From: Clostridium nigeriense
GTDB taxonomy: Bacteria; Bacillota; Clostridia; Clostridiales; Clostridiaceae
Assembly: GCF_900086595.1 (NCBI RefSeq)
Contig: NZ_LT575472.1
Location: 3,155,124-3,219,123, forward strand
DNA length: 64,000 nucleotides
Direction of reading: 5' to 3'
Within the stretch, counting starts at the first letter, position 1. Each line of letters starts with the position of its first letter. This document shows positions 54,929-63,814 of the stretch, in pieces. The position numbers and the translations under genes are program-made. Under the pieces are notes generated by a model. The model saw only the letters and a list, made by a program, of their open reading frames with translations. It made no database searches and was not told the DNA's origin.

Positions 54929-55241
54929 AGCGTTCTCCTTAATTATTAAAAAATATACTATATACTATTTTAACATCTTCTAAATAAAAGTAACCATATG
55001 TAAGTTTACTAAAAATATTATTTATTTAATTTAATAGACTTACATATATCTACTTATTAATTTAACGAAACAAATTAATAAGAAGCTAGAATAATATTAA
55101 TCCTAACTTCTCTTATGACTTATTATGCAAAATTATTTTGTTATTACTATTATTATATACATCCTTAATACTGGATTTTATTATCATTAAAATATGCTCC
55201 TCTATAATTATTTAAGAATTAATATAAAAATAATAGTGTTT

Positions 55242-55436
55242 CTATCCTTTTCTTATTTTTAAATCATATTTTACTCTTTCCCAAGTATTATAGATATCCT
55301 TTTCAATTTTTCTTGTAAGTAACATTTTTTCTTCTTCACTATAAGTTCTTGAGTTATTAATGTTTTGCTTCATATAGAATAGAGCTCTTATTGATTTATT
55401 TAAACTACAATGTTTATTAGTATCTACCTTAAGCAT
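55242..55436 (-). CDS. Small hypothetical protein
   Basis: 64 codons with a very strong AAAGGAGGTG site. The product is basic, helical (SEEEKMLLTRKIEKDIYNTWERVKYD), and has one Cys near the N-terminus. No family recognised. Sits alone between terminator-bearing units on the minus strand; the strong ribosome binding site is the main reason to accept it. Confidence 0.65.
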   Translation of the reverse strand: MLKVDTNKHCSLNKSIRALFYMKQNINNSRTYSEEEKMLLTRKIEKDIYNTWERVKYDLKIRKG

Positions 55437-55556
55437 ATTTTTTCACCTCCTTTTAAAATATCTCCTTATTATATTATAGAATGATTTATTGTCATTTTGG
55501 TTACATTTTATTCTAATTTTAACATATTTAATAGAATCTTAATAAATAAATAAAAA

Positions 55557-55577
55557 AAGGGTTGTAAAACAACCCTT
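55557..55577 (-). terminator. Terminator after the BFD-like gene
   Basis: AAGGGTTGT (55557-55565) pairs with ACAACCCTT (55569-55577); minus-strand exit is seven T. Confidence 0.92.
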
Positions 55578-55582
55578 ATACA

Positions 55583-55756
55583 CTATTTATTTTCTTCAAT
55601 TAAAGCTTCTATCTTGCCTCTACATCTACCTGCACCACAAAAACCTGTTCCTGCTCCAGTAGCTTCTTGTACTTTTTCAAATGTATCTGCGCCTTCTTTT
55701 ATAGCTTTAACTATTACGTCCTTTTCTACACCTTTGCATAAGCAAATTAAATCCAT
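55583..55756 (-). CDS. BFD-like [2Fe-2S]-binding protein
   Basis: 57 residues. ICLCKGVEKDVIVKAIKEGA near the start and TGFCGAGRCRGKIE near the end give the C-x-C ... C-x4-C ligand set of bacterioferritin-associated-ferredoxin-type domains (Fer2_BFD). A stand-alone electron carrier or iron-release factor. The frame can be extended to a GTG at 55765, which overlaps the GAGGTG site; the ATG at 55756 has proper spacing. Divergent partners are not obvious; single gene with a strong terminator. Confidence 0.92.
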   Translation of the reverse strand: MDLICLCKGVEKDVIVKAIKEGADTFEKVQEATGAGTGFCGAGRCRGKIEALIEENK

Positions 55757-55884
55757 ATTATACACCTCAATTTCTAAATTATCACTATTATTATTTGTAA
55801 CAAAAAGCTTTTTTATTATAGCTTGTTTTAATTATATTATATTTTCATTATAAATAAAAGATATTATTTAAAAGTTAATCTTAA

Positions 55885-56787
55885 TTAAGAAATAAAGCTG
55901 ACTATTAGAGGAATAGTTATTATTGATAATAAAGTTGATAAAAATACTACTACTGCTGAATACTCCTTCTCTTTATTAAAATTTGCAGCGAATATGGATG
56001 TCATTGCTGCTGCTGGCATAGCTTGAAGAATTATAATAGTGTTTATTATAGTTGAATTATCTTTTAAAAACAATTTAATAATATATAGAGTTAATGGAAT
56101 TAATATTAGCTTAATTACAGCTCCATAATATATTGATACTTCTTTAAATAAATCCCTTACTTTAACTTTTGCTAATATTCCCCCAACAATTATCATAGAA
56201 ATTGGAGTTGTCATATTACCTACCATTTTCATTGATTCTAATATAAATGAAGGAGGTTTTATATTAAGAAGCATCATTGAAATTCCTATATAAGCAGCAA
56301 CTATAGATGGATTTGAAAAGACTTTTTTAATATTTTTCTTATTTATTTTATTAGAAAAAATTATAATTCCATATGTCCAAAGAAAAATAGTAAATACCAT
56401 ATTAAATATTGATCCATAGACCATGCCTTCTGCTTTATATAAATTATTTATAACAGGAAATCCTATAAACCCACAATTAGAAAATACATTAGCAAAATGT
56501 AATATTCTTTTCTTGTCTCCTTTTATAGGGATCAAAAAAATATAGGATATAATAGTAGCAATTATAAAAAAGGCTATGCTATAAATAAAAGCTATTAATA
56601 TATTTCTTTTCATTTCATCTTGAAAATCAAAGCTAAATGAATTAATAACTAACAAAGGTAATGTTATTTCTAATAAAATTTTTCTAAGACCTATATTTAT
56701 TTCTTCATTTATTATATTTTTTCTTTTTCCATATACTCCAATTAACATTATTAAAAATAGTGAAGTAATTTCTTTAACTATATTCAT
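55885..56787 (-). CDS. AEC family transporter
   Basis: About 300 residues with ten helices in two five-helix halves, the auxin-efflux-carrier/BASS-like fold. NVFSNCGFIGFPVI (about 103-116) and LQAMPAAAMTSIFAANF (about 255-271) are the paired helix-break motifs of this family. Bacterial members export or exchange organic acids such as malate. Upstream TTG and GTG codons overlap the GGTGAG site; the ATG at 56787 is chosen. Divergent from the FAD oxidoreductase gene. Confidence 0.92.
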   Translation of the reverse strand: MNIVKEITSLFLIMLIGVYGKRKNIINEEINIGLRKILLEITLPLLVINSFSFDFQDEMKRNILIAFIYSIAFFIIATIISYIFLIPIKGDKKRILHFANVFSNCGFIGFPVINNLYKAEGMVYGSIFNMVFTIFLWTYGIIIFSNKINKKNIKKVFSNPSIVAAYIGISMMLLNIKPPSFILESMKMVGNMTTPISMIIVGGILAKVKVRDLFKEVSIYYGAVIKLILIPLTLYIIKLFLKDNSTIINTIIILQAMPAAAMTSIFAANFNKEKEYSAVVVFLSTLLSIITIPLIVSFIS

Positions 56788-56921
56788 TTCTCTCACCAAT
56801 AAATTTATTCTTTATATTATATTACTGTTTTATTAATAATCTACATCATTATAATTTTCAGGATAAATTTTTAATATATGATAAATAATATTTATAATAA
56901 TGTCTTGGAGGAAATAATATA

Positions 56922-58130
56922 ATGACTGAATATGTAAAAGGAATACCATTTTTCACTTCAAATCCTATTGATAAACAGTATAAATATTTATCTAAAAATA
57001 TAGAAACAGAGGTTTTGATAATTGGTGGTGGAGCTACTGGAGCCATTTGTGGGTATTATTTTTCTAAAAACAATATCCCAGCTGTGATTATAGAAAAAAA
57101 TAGAATTGGATATTGCAGTACTAGTGTTACTACAGCTCTACTTCAATATGAACTTGATAGCACCTTTTCTCAACTTATTCCTATACTTGGAAAAGAAAAT
57201 GTTGAAAAGGCATATAAATTAGGTGACTTTGCTTTAAAGGAAATCAATAAAATTATTAATGATTATGGAAATGAATGTGAATATCATGAAAGAGATACTC
57301 TTTTTTATTCTAATGATATCTTAGATAAAAAGTTAATTGAAGAAGAATTTAATTTAAGAAAAGAAGTTGGTTTCCATGTAGAATTAATTAATTCGGAGAA
57401 CTCTAAATATAATTTCCCATTAAAATATGGTGTACTTGCTAGAAATGGTGGTGCTGAAATTAATCCTTATAAGTTTACAAGGCAACTTTTAAACATTTCT
57501 TCAAATATGGGAGTTAAAATATATGAAAACACTGAAGCTCAAAAAATAAATTATTTTAGTAATTATATAGAAGTAGAAACATCTTTCGGATTTAAAATTA
57601 AATGCAAAAAAATTATTGTTGCTACTGGATATAATACTGAATTATTTACTAACAAAAATTTTGCTACTAAGTATACTACCTTTAATCTTGTTACTAATCC
57701 ACTAGATACCGAACCCTGGAGTAATAAAGTTTTGATTAGAAATACTTCTGATCCATATAATTATTTAAGATCTACTTCTGATAATAGAATTATAATTGGA
57801 GGAGAAGATATTAATTTTAAAGATATAAATAATGAAGTTTTATGCAATAAACAATATTCTATCTTAGAAAATAAATTGAGATCAATGTTTCCAAATATAA
57901 AAAATATTGAAATCCAATATAAGTATTGTGGTTGTTTTGCATCAACTAAAGACAATTTAGGTTTTATTGGACCTTCTAAAAAAACTAATGAAAATTTGTG
58001 GTATTGTCTTGGATATGGTGCAAATGGAGTTCTTTTCTCTATATTAGGAGGTCTAATGCTATCAAAACTATATAAAAAGGATTATGATTCCAATATGGAA
58101 TTATTTAGTGTTGATAGATTTGATAATTAA
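56922..58130 (+). CDS. FAD-dependent oxidoreductase (DAO family)
   Basis: 402 residues. Rossmann motif LIIGGGATGAICGYYF (about 32-47) binds FAD; RNGGAEINPYKFTRQLL (about 175-190) and the C-terminal LWYCLGYGANGVLFS match glycine oxidase/D-amino acid dehydrogenase-type proteins. The N-terminal 30 residues (FFTSNPIDKQYKYLSKN) are as in the YurR-like branch. Substrate unknown, probably an amine or amino acid. GGAGG precedes the ATG. Single gene on the plus strand. Confidence 0.92.
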   Translation: MTEYVKGIPFFTSNPIDKQYKYLSKNIETEVLIIGGGATGAICGYYFSKNNIPAVIIEKNRIGYCSTSVTTALLQYELDSTFSQLIPILGKENVEKAYKLGDFALKEINKIINDYGNECEYHERDTLFYSNDILDKKLIEEEFNLRKEVGFHVELINSENSKYNFPLKYGVLARNGGAEINPYKFTRQLLNISSNMGVKIYENTEAQKINYFSNYIEVETSFGFKIKCKKIIVATGYNTELFTNKNFATKYTTFNLVTNPLDTEPWSNKVLIRNTSDPYNYLRSTSDNRIIIGGEDINFKDINNEVLCNKQYSILENKLRSMFPNIKNIEIQYKYCGCFASTKDNLGFIGPSKKTNENLWYCLGYGANGVLFSILGGLMLSKLYKKDYDSNMELFSVDRFDN

Positions 58131-58149
58131 TATAATCTAAATTTATTTA

Positions 58150-58178
58150 TTGATAGTATTTTAATTATTTGATATTAT
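58150..58178 (+). promoter_or_regulatory. Promoter of the mntP leader
   Basis: TTGATA (58150-58155), 17-base spacer, TATTAT (58173-58178). Transcription would begin near 58185, just ahead of the riboswitch. Confidence 0.75.
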
Positions 58179-58189
58179 ATATTAAGATA

Positions 58190-58270
58190 CTTTGTATAAG
58201 GGAGTAGTTAGCTCTAATTTAGTAAGAGTTATTAAGTCAACATATTGAACGTGGTTCTGGCTTAATATTA
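58190..58270 (+). ncRNA. yybP-ykoY manganese riboswitch
   Basis: AAGGGAGTAG at the 5' side and AAGTCAACAT in the middle are the conserved loop sequences of this riboswitch, with a variable arm GCTCTAATTTAGTAAGAG between them and a closing CTTAATA near the 3' side. Known members bind Mn2+ and switch genes on. The downstream gene is the Mn exporter mntP, the classic target. Confidence 0.9.
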
Positions 58271-58273
58271 AAT

Positions 58274-58320
58274 AACGAGACTTATGCGTAGCTTTGCTAC
58301 GTATAAGTCTCGTTTTATTT
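58274..58320 (+). terminator. Riboswitch-controlled terminator of mntP
   Basis: AACGAGACTTAT (58274-58285) pairs with ATAAGTCTCGTT (58303-58314), extended by CGTAGC/GCTACG, then a T-rich run. The strong stem directly behind the riboswitch is its expression platform; Mn binding should prevent its formation by way of the shared CTTAATA region. Confidence 0.85.
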
Positions 58321-58443
58321 GTTCATGATATATAAAGCTAATAAATTCCTTATAACTTTAGTTTTATAATAAATTCTATAAAAATATGGAAATTATAAAA
58401 ACATTTTTATAATTTCCTAGCATAATAAAAAGGAGTACATATT

Positions 58444-59034
58444 ATGGGTTTATTTTCAATTTTTATGACAGGCTTAGGATTATCTATGGATGCCTTTGCA
58501 GTTTCTCTTGCTAAAGGTTTTTGCCTAAAAGATAATGAAGTAAAATATTCTTTTAGAGTTGCATTTTTATTTGGTGCTTTCCAAGCACTTATGCCTTTAT
58601 TAGGTTGGTGGGTTGGAACTTATTTTGAAAGTTATATAAAATCTATAGATCATTGGATAGCTTTCATTTTACTAGGTATTATAGGTGGAAAAATGCTGTT
58701 AGAATCTATTAAGGACATTAGAAATGGTGGAGATAATAATGTACCTACTGAGTGTAAACGAGATGACTTTTGTTATAAAAAGTTAACTGTTCTAGCAATT
58801 GCAACTAGTATTGATGCTTTAGCCGTTGGAGTTAGCCTTGCTTTTCTAAATATAAGCATAATTCCATCAATAATAATCATTGGATTAACAACCTTTATCC
58901 TGTGTTTTTTTGCAGTATTTCTTGGGAAAAAAATTGGAGGATTATTTCAAAACTATGCAGAATTGCTTGGAGGAATTATATTAATATTTATAGGCATTAA
59001 AATCTTAATTGAACACTTATCTGGACTAGCATAA
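58444..59034 (+). CDS. mntP: Manganese efflux pump MntP
   Basis: 196 residues, six helices in two repeats. The acidic motifs GLSMDAFAVSLAKG (about 13-26) and ATSIDALAVGVSLAF (about 118-132) are the conserved Asp-containing ion-path segments of MntP. Exports Mn2+ when cytosolic level is high. AAGGAG precedes the ATG. The Mn riboswitch in its leader independently supports the assignment. Single gene ending at a shared terminator. Confidence 0.97.
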   Translation: MGLFSIFMTGLGLSMDAFAVSLAKGFCLKDNEVKYSFRVAFLFGAFQALMPLLGWWVGTYFESYIKSIDHWIAFILLGIIGGKMLLESIKDIRNGGDNNVPTECKRDDFCYKKLTVLAIATSIDALAVGVSLAFLNISIIPSIIIIGLTTFILCFFAVFLGKKIGGLFQNYAELLGGIILIFIGIKILIEHLSGLA

Positions 59035-59057
59035 AAAAGTATTAAAATAACATATCT

Positions 59058-59082
59058 AAGGGCTGTCGCACAGACAGCCCTT
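59058..59082. terminator. Bidirectional terminator between mntP and GNAT gene
   Basis: AAGGGCTGTC (59058-59067) and GACAGCCCTT (59073-59082) form a perfect 10-base GC-rich stem that overlaps the GNAT stop codon. Confidence 0.92.
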
Positions 59083-59941
59083 ATAAATAAATTTCTATCC
59101 AGTCACTTAACTTTTCATAAACTTCAAAACCTCTTTTTTTATACATTTCAAAAGCAACCTCATTTTTTTCTATAACAATCAAACATATATTATCTACGTT
59201 TTTTTCTTTAAAAAACTCAATTGCAGTTTCCAAAAGTTTTTTACCATATCCTTTTCCCCTATATTCTTTTATTAAACCTATATCAAAAAAACCCTTATTA
59301 TCTTCAATTACAGTGCTTAAAAAACCTATTTTTTCATTGTTTTTAATTATAATAAAATAGTCTTCCTTTGGATCTTTATTTTCTAAATACTCTTTAGCAT
59401 CTTCTATTTCAATAAATGTTCCATGTGGCATGTCCATAAATGATTTATTATAAGTATTTACATAATCTTCAATATTTTTATTTGATAACTTAACTGTCTC
59501 TAAGGTATTATAAATAGTACTTTTATTTTTTAATATCATTTTAAAAGATGAGTATGATTTATTTAATCCAAGTTTTTTTGATAAATTCATTAGTTTCTCA
59601 TCCCTTATTCCAATTAAAATTTCTTTTGCTTTATATTTATCTGCAATTGTTTTTGCCTCATTAATTAAAGCTTTTAATATATTTTCATCCTCATAAGGGC
59701 AAATAATCTTGTTTATATATATCACTTTTAGTTTTTCTACTAATTCTAATATTATTGATAACTTCCCTTTTATCCCATTTTCATCGTAATAAAATATTAT
59801 TCCTTCTCCATAATTACATATCTTATTATTCAATTCATTTTTAAAGTCTTCTACTGATTTATACGTATTTTTATATTTCATTATAAAATTTAAAGCTCGT
59901 TCTTGCTCTTTTATATCCATATCTAAAAAGCTTTTTACCAT
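59081..59941 (-). CDS. GNAT family N-acetyltransferase
   Basis: 286 residues with two acetyltransferase-like halves; the C-terminal half (about 150-286) is the active GNAT fold with the acetyl-CoA loop KEYRGKGYGKKLLETAIEFF (about 220-239) and VIEKNEVAFEMYKKRGFEVYEKL. The N-terminal half is a degenerate repeat. Start ATG overlaps the stop of the regulator gene (TAATG), so the two are co-translated. Acceptor unknown. Confidence 0.9.
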   Translation of the reverse strand: MVKSFLDMDIKEQERALNFIMKYKNTYKSVEDFKNELNNKICNYGEGIIFYYDENGIKGKLSIILELVEKLKVIYINKIICPYEDENILKALINEAKTIADKYKAKEILIGIRDEKLMNLSKKLGLNKSYSSFKMILKNKSTIYNTLETVKLSNKNIEDYVNTYNKSFMDMPHGTFIEIEDAKEYLENKDPKEDYFIIIKNNEKIGFLSTVIEDNKGFFDIGLIKEYRGKGYGKKLLETAIEFFKEKNVDNICLIVIEKNEVAFEMYKKRGFEVYEKLSDWIEIYL

Positions 59942-60699
59942 TATTCCTTAACCCAATACTCGCTACAATCCTTTGATCTTTCTAAAAAACCATATTGAAT
60001 TAGCGCCCTTCTTATTGTTGCATAATCTTCAAAAATTCTTTTTAAAACTCTATTAATTTCATTCTCAGTGTACTTCTTGCCTATATTAAAATTTTTAATA
60101 ATTTCTCCTAATAAAATAACTTTCTTTTTTTCTCTAGAAGGATAGCTTTTTAATGCTCCATTTTCATCTATATAAGTTTCAATAACCCTTCTTTTTTCTT
60201 CACTTGTTATATTAAACCTCTCATCTAATGTTGTTGCTCCCTTATGTGGATCACAAATTTTATCTTCTTCTAAAATATTAATATCCCTATTAATACTTTT
60301 AGATAATAAATTCATTGTTGCTAAAAAGACTTTTGACTGCTTTTCTTTTTCTCTTAATTTATATCTATAATTTCTTATAGTTGAGTTTGCTATTCCTAGC
60401 TTTTGTGATATTTCCTTATCTGTTAACCCTAAAGCCATTAACTCTATTACTGACTTTTGTGAAGAGGAGATGCCTGTATAAGATGAATTCATATTTAACA
60501 AATAATTTAACATTGATTTATGTCTATTTATTATATGAATTTCTGCAGCTTTTTTTGCTTCATAAAGATTCCCTTCTATCTCATATATTCTTCCCTTAAT
60601 AAAATTCTCTTCACATATAAGACACTTTATATTTTCTTCTGTTTCAATAAACCCTCTTTCTACTTCCTCTATATTAGCACTCCAAAACAAATCACTCAT
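59941..60699 (-). CDS. LuxR-type HTH regulator with DUF2087 domain
   Basis: 252 residues: N-terminal zinc-finger-like segment with CLIC (about 26-29) and HIINRH (about 54-59), a LuxR/GerE-type HTH (SSQKSVIELMALGLTDKEISQKLGIANSTIRNYRYKLREK, split here about 78-118), and a C-terminal DUF2087 winged-helix-like part (RFNITSEEKRRVIETY ... RRALIQYGFLERS, about 165-245). DUF2087 regulators are paired with acetyltransferases in many Firmicutes, as here. GGAGG precedes the ATG. No signal domain besides the Cys/His segment, which could sense metal or redox state. Confidence 0.88.
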   Translation of the reverse strand: MSDLFWSANIEEVERGFIETEENIKCLICEENFIKGRIYEIEGNLYEAKKAAEIHIINRHKSMLNYLLNMNSSYTGISSSQKSVIELMALGLTDKEISQKLGIANSTIRNYRYKLREKEKQSKVFLATMNLLSKSINRDINILEEDKICDPHKGATTLDERFNITSEEKRRVIETYIDENGALKSYPSREKKKVILLGEIIKNFNIGKKYTENEINRVLKRIFEDYATIRRALIQYGFLERSKDCSEYWVKE

Positions 60700-60886
60700 T
60701 ATTCCACCTCCAAATATTGTTAATATTATAATACAACGCTATAATCATTTAGTCTATATAATTATAAACATTTTTTATATTTGTTTGCAAAATACTTTAT
60801 CTTTCATTTTTACTAAAATAGTATAATATTAATTGCAAATATAGGATATTAATAATATATATAAATAATTATTAGGTGGTGTAAAA

Positions 60887-62239
60887 GTGCATAGTAAATA
60901 TAATGATCTTTTTAACTCTTTAGTAAAATCTTATTACAACGGGAATTTTGATGAAACTCTATCAAGAATTATGGTTTGTCATGAAATTTCTCCTCAAGAA
61001 ACTTTTAAAATTATAACCTCTCTTTGCGGAGTATCTATAGACTTTGACAATAACTATGTATATAACATAAAAAAAGCTATTACTAATTACTCTGTAAATA
61101 AAAAATTAGTAGAAAAACTTGAAAGTTGTAGTATTAATTGTAAGAAAGATAAAAATGGAAAACACCAATGTCAATTAAGTTGTCCTTTTAATGCAATATT
61201 ATATGATAAAGAAAATAAAACAACATATATTAATTATGACTCTTGTGTTGGATGTGGGTTATGCATTGATTCTTGTAAGGAAGGAAAAATCTTAGACAAA
61301 ATTGATTTTATACCAATTGCTGATTTAATAAAAAACAATGAAATAGTTATTGCTGCTGTTGCTCCAGCAATTATAGGTCAATTTGGTGAAAATGTATCCC
61401 TTGACCAACTAAGAGCAGCCTTAATAAAAGTTGGCTTTACTGATATGATTGAAGTAGCCTTTGCTGCTGATATGATAACTATTAAAGAAGCAGTGGAATT
61501 TAATAGACATGTAAATGGACCAGAAGACTTAATGATAACCTCTTGCTGTTGTCCAATGTGGGTAGGAATGTTAAAAAAAGTGTATAAAGAATTAGTTCCA
61601 GATTTATCACCATCGGTATCACCAATGATTGGTGCAGGAAGAATTATAAAAGAATTAAATCCAAAGGCTAAAGTGGTTTTTATTGGTCCATGTATTGCTA
61701 AAAAAGCTGAAGCTAAAGAAGCAGATTTATGTGGAGATATAGATTTTGTATTAACATTCCAAGAATTAGATAATATATTTAAATCTTTAGAAATTAATCC
61801 AAGTAAACTAGAGGGTATTCCAACTAAAGATTATGCTTCAAGAGGTGGTAGATTATATGCTCGTACTGGCGGTGTATCTACTGCAGTCTATGAGGCTGTT
61901 GAAGAGTTATATCCAGAAAAAGCAAAGCTTTTTAAATCAGTTAAAGCTGAAGGAGTAAAAGAATGCAAAGAAGTCTTAAATAAAGCATTAAGTGGAGAAG
62001 TATCTGCTAACTTTATTGAAGGAATGGGTTGTATTGGTGGATGTGTTGGTGGTCCCAAAGCTCTTATCCCAAAGGAGCAAGGAAAGATATCTGTGGATAA
62101 TCTTGCCTTTAATTCCCCAATAAAAATTGCCACTCATAGTTCTACTATGGATGATGTGTTAAATAAAATAGGAATATCATCATTAAAAGATTTTGAAGAT
62201 GAAAATAAAACCAAGATTTTTCATAGAAAATTTAATTAA
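60887..62239 (+). CDS. [FeFe] hydrogenase, monomeric
   Basis: 450 residues: N-terminal 4Fe-4S part (CSINCKKDKNGKHQCQLSC, about 81-99, and DSCVGCGLCIDSCKEG, about 116-131), then the H-cluster domain with L1 TSCCCPMW (about 208), L2 IGPCIAKKAEAKE (about 263) and L3 EGMGCIGGCVGGPKAL (about 378). All H-cluster cysteines are present. The form TSCCCPMW and the small ferredoxin part resemble the group B hydrogenases of clostridia (CpIII-like), distinct from the main group A enzyme; this subgroup assignment is from memory. GTG start with AGGTGG upstream. No maturation genes or partner flavoprotein nearby. Reversible H2 formation with ferredoxin is the expected reaction. Confidence 0.93.
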   Translation: MHSKYNDLFNSLVKSYYNGNFDETLSRIMVCHEISPQETFKIITSLCGVSIDFDNNYVYNIKKAITNYSVNKKLVEKLESCSINCKKDKNGKHQCQLSCPFNAILYDKENKTTYINYDSCVGCGLCIDSCKEGKILDKIDFIPIADLIKNNEIVIAAVAPAIIGQFGENVSLDQLRAALIKVGFTDMIEVAFAADMITIKEAVEFNRHVNGPEDLMITSCCCPMWVGMLKKVYKELVPDLSPSVSPMIGAGRIIKELNPKAKVVFIGPCIAKKAEAKEADLCGDIDFVLTFQELDNIFKSLEINPSKLEGIPTKDYASRGGRLYARTGGVSTAVYEAVEELYPEKAKLFKSVKAEGVKECKEVLNKALSGEVSANFIEGMGCIGGCVGGPKALIPKEQGKISVDNLAFNSPIKIATHSSTMDDVLNKIGISSLKDFEDENKTKIFHRKFN

Positions 62240-62263
62240 TGTAAATTAGACTCAGTTTAATAT

Positions 62264-62310
62264 AAACACATGTAATATTGTTGTGAATTGTAACAATACT
62301 ATATGTGTTT
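62264..62310 (+). terminator. Terminator of the hydrogenase gene
   Basis: AAACACAT and ATGTGTTT ends (62264-62271, 62303-62310) close a long imperfect stem with inner TATTGTT/AACAATA, followed by a T-rich stretch. Confidence 0.8.
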
Positions 62311-62442
62311 ATTTATTTTTTGATATCTTATTAAGTAATTTTAAGTAGAAATTACTATGAATATCTTTTTATCTATTATTATCATAAATTTAACACCTAT
62401 CATATCCTATAATATAAAAAGTTTTGTTGGAGGAAATTTAAT

Positions 62443-63441
62443 TTGGATACTTTAAGTATTTGTATAATAGCTAAAAATGAAGAAAAGAACTTATTGAAAT
62501 GCCTAGAAAGTATAAAAGCCATTGCTGATGAAGTAATATTAGTAGATACAGGTTCTGTTGATAATACAATAAGTATTGCCGAAAAATATGATGCTAAAGT
62601 AATAAAATTTCCTTGGCAAAATAATTTTAGTTCTGCACGAAATAAAGCCTTAGAAATGGCCTCTAAAGATTGGATATTATATCTTGACTGTGATGAAGCA
62701 TTAGATAGCTCTCAAACCCATGAAATAAAAAAAGTTTTAAATAACTCAAATCATTTAGGCTTTAGGTTAAAGCTCATTAATGTCATTGATAATAAAGCTT
62801 ATAATGGAAAATATGTATTGCGAATAATAAAAAATAACTCCGGTTTCTATTTTTCAGGAAAAATTAATGAGAATCTAATGAATTCTAAATATAGAGAATC
62901 CTATATAAATAAAGTAATGAATTTAGATTATTTATTATATAACTTTGGATTCGATTATAATAGAAAAAGTCTTACAGATAGGTGTAATAGAAATTTAAAT
63001 ATTTATTTATCTTTTTCTGATGAAGAAAAGAATTATTTATATTATTACAATATAGGAAATGAATATTACTTATTAAAAAAATATAATTTAGCCGCTAACT
63101 ACTACTTAAAAGCACTTAATTCAAATGATAATATTTTTATAAATAGTTACGTTACTTTATTAATAGTTAAATCATACTACAATCTAAAAAAATACAATAA
63201 AGCAATTTTAATAGGTGAAAGCTTTTCTATAAAATATAATTTTATTAGAGAATTATACTTATTTTTAAGTTACTGCTATAAGAAAATTGATGAAATTAAT
63301 CTCTCAAAAGAATATTTTAAAATTTATTTAAGTTATGATACTAATGAGTATTCAAATTATTTTAATCTAACTCACAATAAATCAAATGATCTAATTCCCG
63401 AATTTTTTGGTTTTTCGTTAATTTCATTGGATAATAATTAA
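62443..63441 (+). CDS. Family 2 glycosyltransferase with TPR-like C-terminus
   Basis: 332 residues. GT-A start LSICIIAKNEEKNLLKCLESI (split; about 4-24), VDTGSVDNT (about 35-43), and metal-binding YLDCDEAL (about 85-92, the DxD-type site). After about residue 190 come TPR-like helical repeats (YYNIGNEYYLLKKYNLAANYYLKAL). This pairing is seen in SunS/TPR glycosyltransferases that modify peptides or surface proteins. TTG start with GGAGG eight bases upstream. Ends at a perfect 19-base-stem terminator. Acceptor unknown; spore or cell-surface glycan is a guess. Confidence 0.88.
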   Translation: MDTLSICIIAKNEEKNLLKCLESIKAIADEVILVDTGSVDNTISIAEKYDAKVIKFPWQNNFSSARNKALEMASKDWILYLDCDEALDSSQTHEIKKVLNNSNHLGFRLKLINVIDNKAYNGKYVLRIIKNNSGFYFSGKINENLMNSKYRESYINKVMNLDYLLYNFGFDYNRKSLTDRCNRNLNIYLSFSDEEKNYLYYYNIGNEYYLLKKYNLAANYYLKALNSNDNIFINSYVTLLIVKSYYNLKKYNKAILIGESFSIKYNFIRELYLFLSYCYKKIDEINLSKEYFKIYLSYDTNEYSNYFNLTHNKSNDLIPEFFGFSLISLDNN

Positions 63442-63483
63442 TAAATTTTAAGGAAGAGGTTTGTCCTCTTCCTTAAAATTTAT
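63441..63483 (+). terminator. Terminator of the glycosyltransferase gene
   Basis: Perfect 19-base arms at 63441-63459 and 63465-63483 with a 5-base loop; overlaps the stop codon. Confidence 0.88.
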
Positions 63484-63559
63484 AGTTTATTTAAATTACT
63501 CAATATAACTTAGTGGAACTTCTACGTTGTAGTAAATAATTATACCTTGTAATATTACC

Positions 63560-63814
63560 CTATTCCCCCTGCTTCTTCTGTAAAATTTGTTCTAAAACAT
63601 TTAATCTTGTTTTACCCAATATTTGTTTTGGTTTCTTAGCTATCTCATTATCTTTGTAAAATTTATTTTTGTTAGCTTGTATAACCATATAAATTTTTTC
63701 TTCTAAGGTATCGTCTTCAACGTTTCCTTCAAAATAATCATCTATGTAGTTTCTTAAAGCATAGCTAAGCTCCTCTTGATTTTTATAATATAGTCTAATT
63801 CCACCCTTATTCAA
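63560..63814 (-). CDS. TIGR04540-like small protein
   Basis: About 84 residues. LYYKNQEELSYALRNYIDDYFEGNVEDDTLEEKI and the later KQILGKTRLNVLEQIL match my memory of TIGR04540 family proteins (short clostridial proteins of unknown function). TTG start at 63814 with GGGAGG nine bases upstream. Function unknown. It is the last gene in the window. Confidence 0.78.
   Translation of the reverse strand: MNKGGIRLYYKNQEELSYALRNYIDDYFEGNVEDDTLEEKIYMVIQANKNKFYKDNEIAKKPKQILGKTRLNVLEQILQKKQGE

Larger units (their letters stand above)
58131..58443 (+). promoter_or_regulatory. Leader region of mntP
   Basis: 313 bases holding a promoter (58150-58178), a yybP-ykoY riboswitch (about 58190-58270), a terminator hairpin (58274-58320), and about 120 bases of AT-rich leader before the mntP ribosome binding site. 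Confidence 0.85.
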
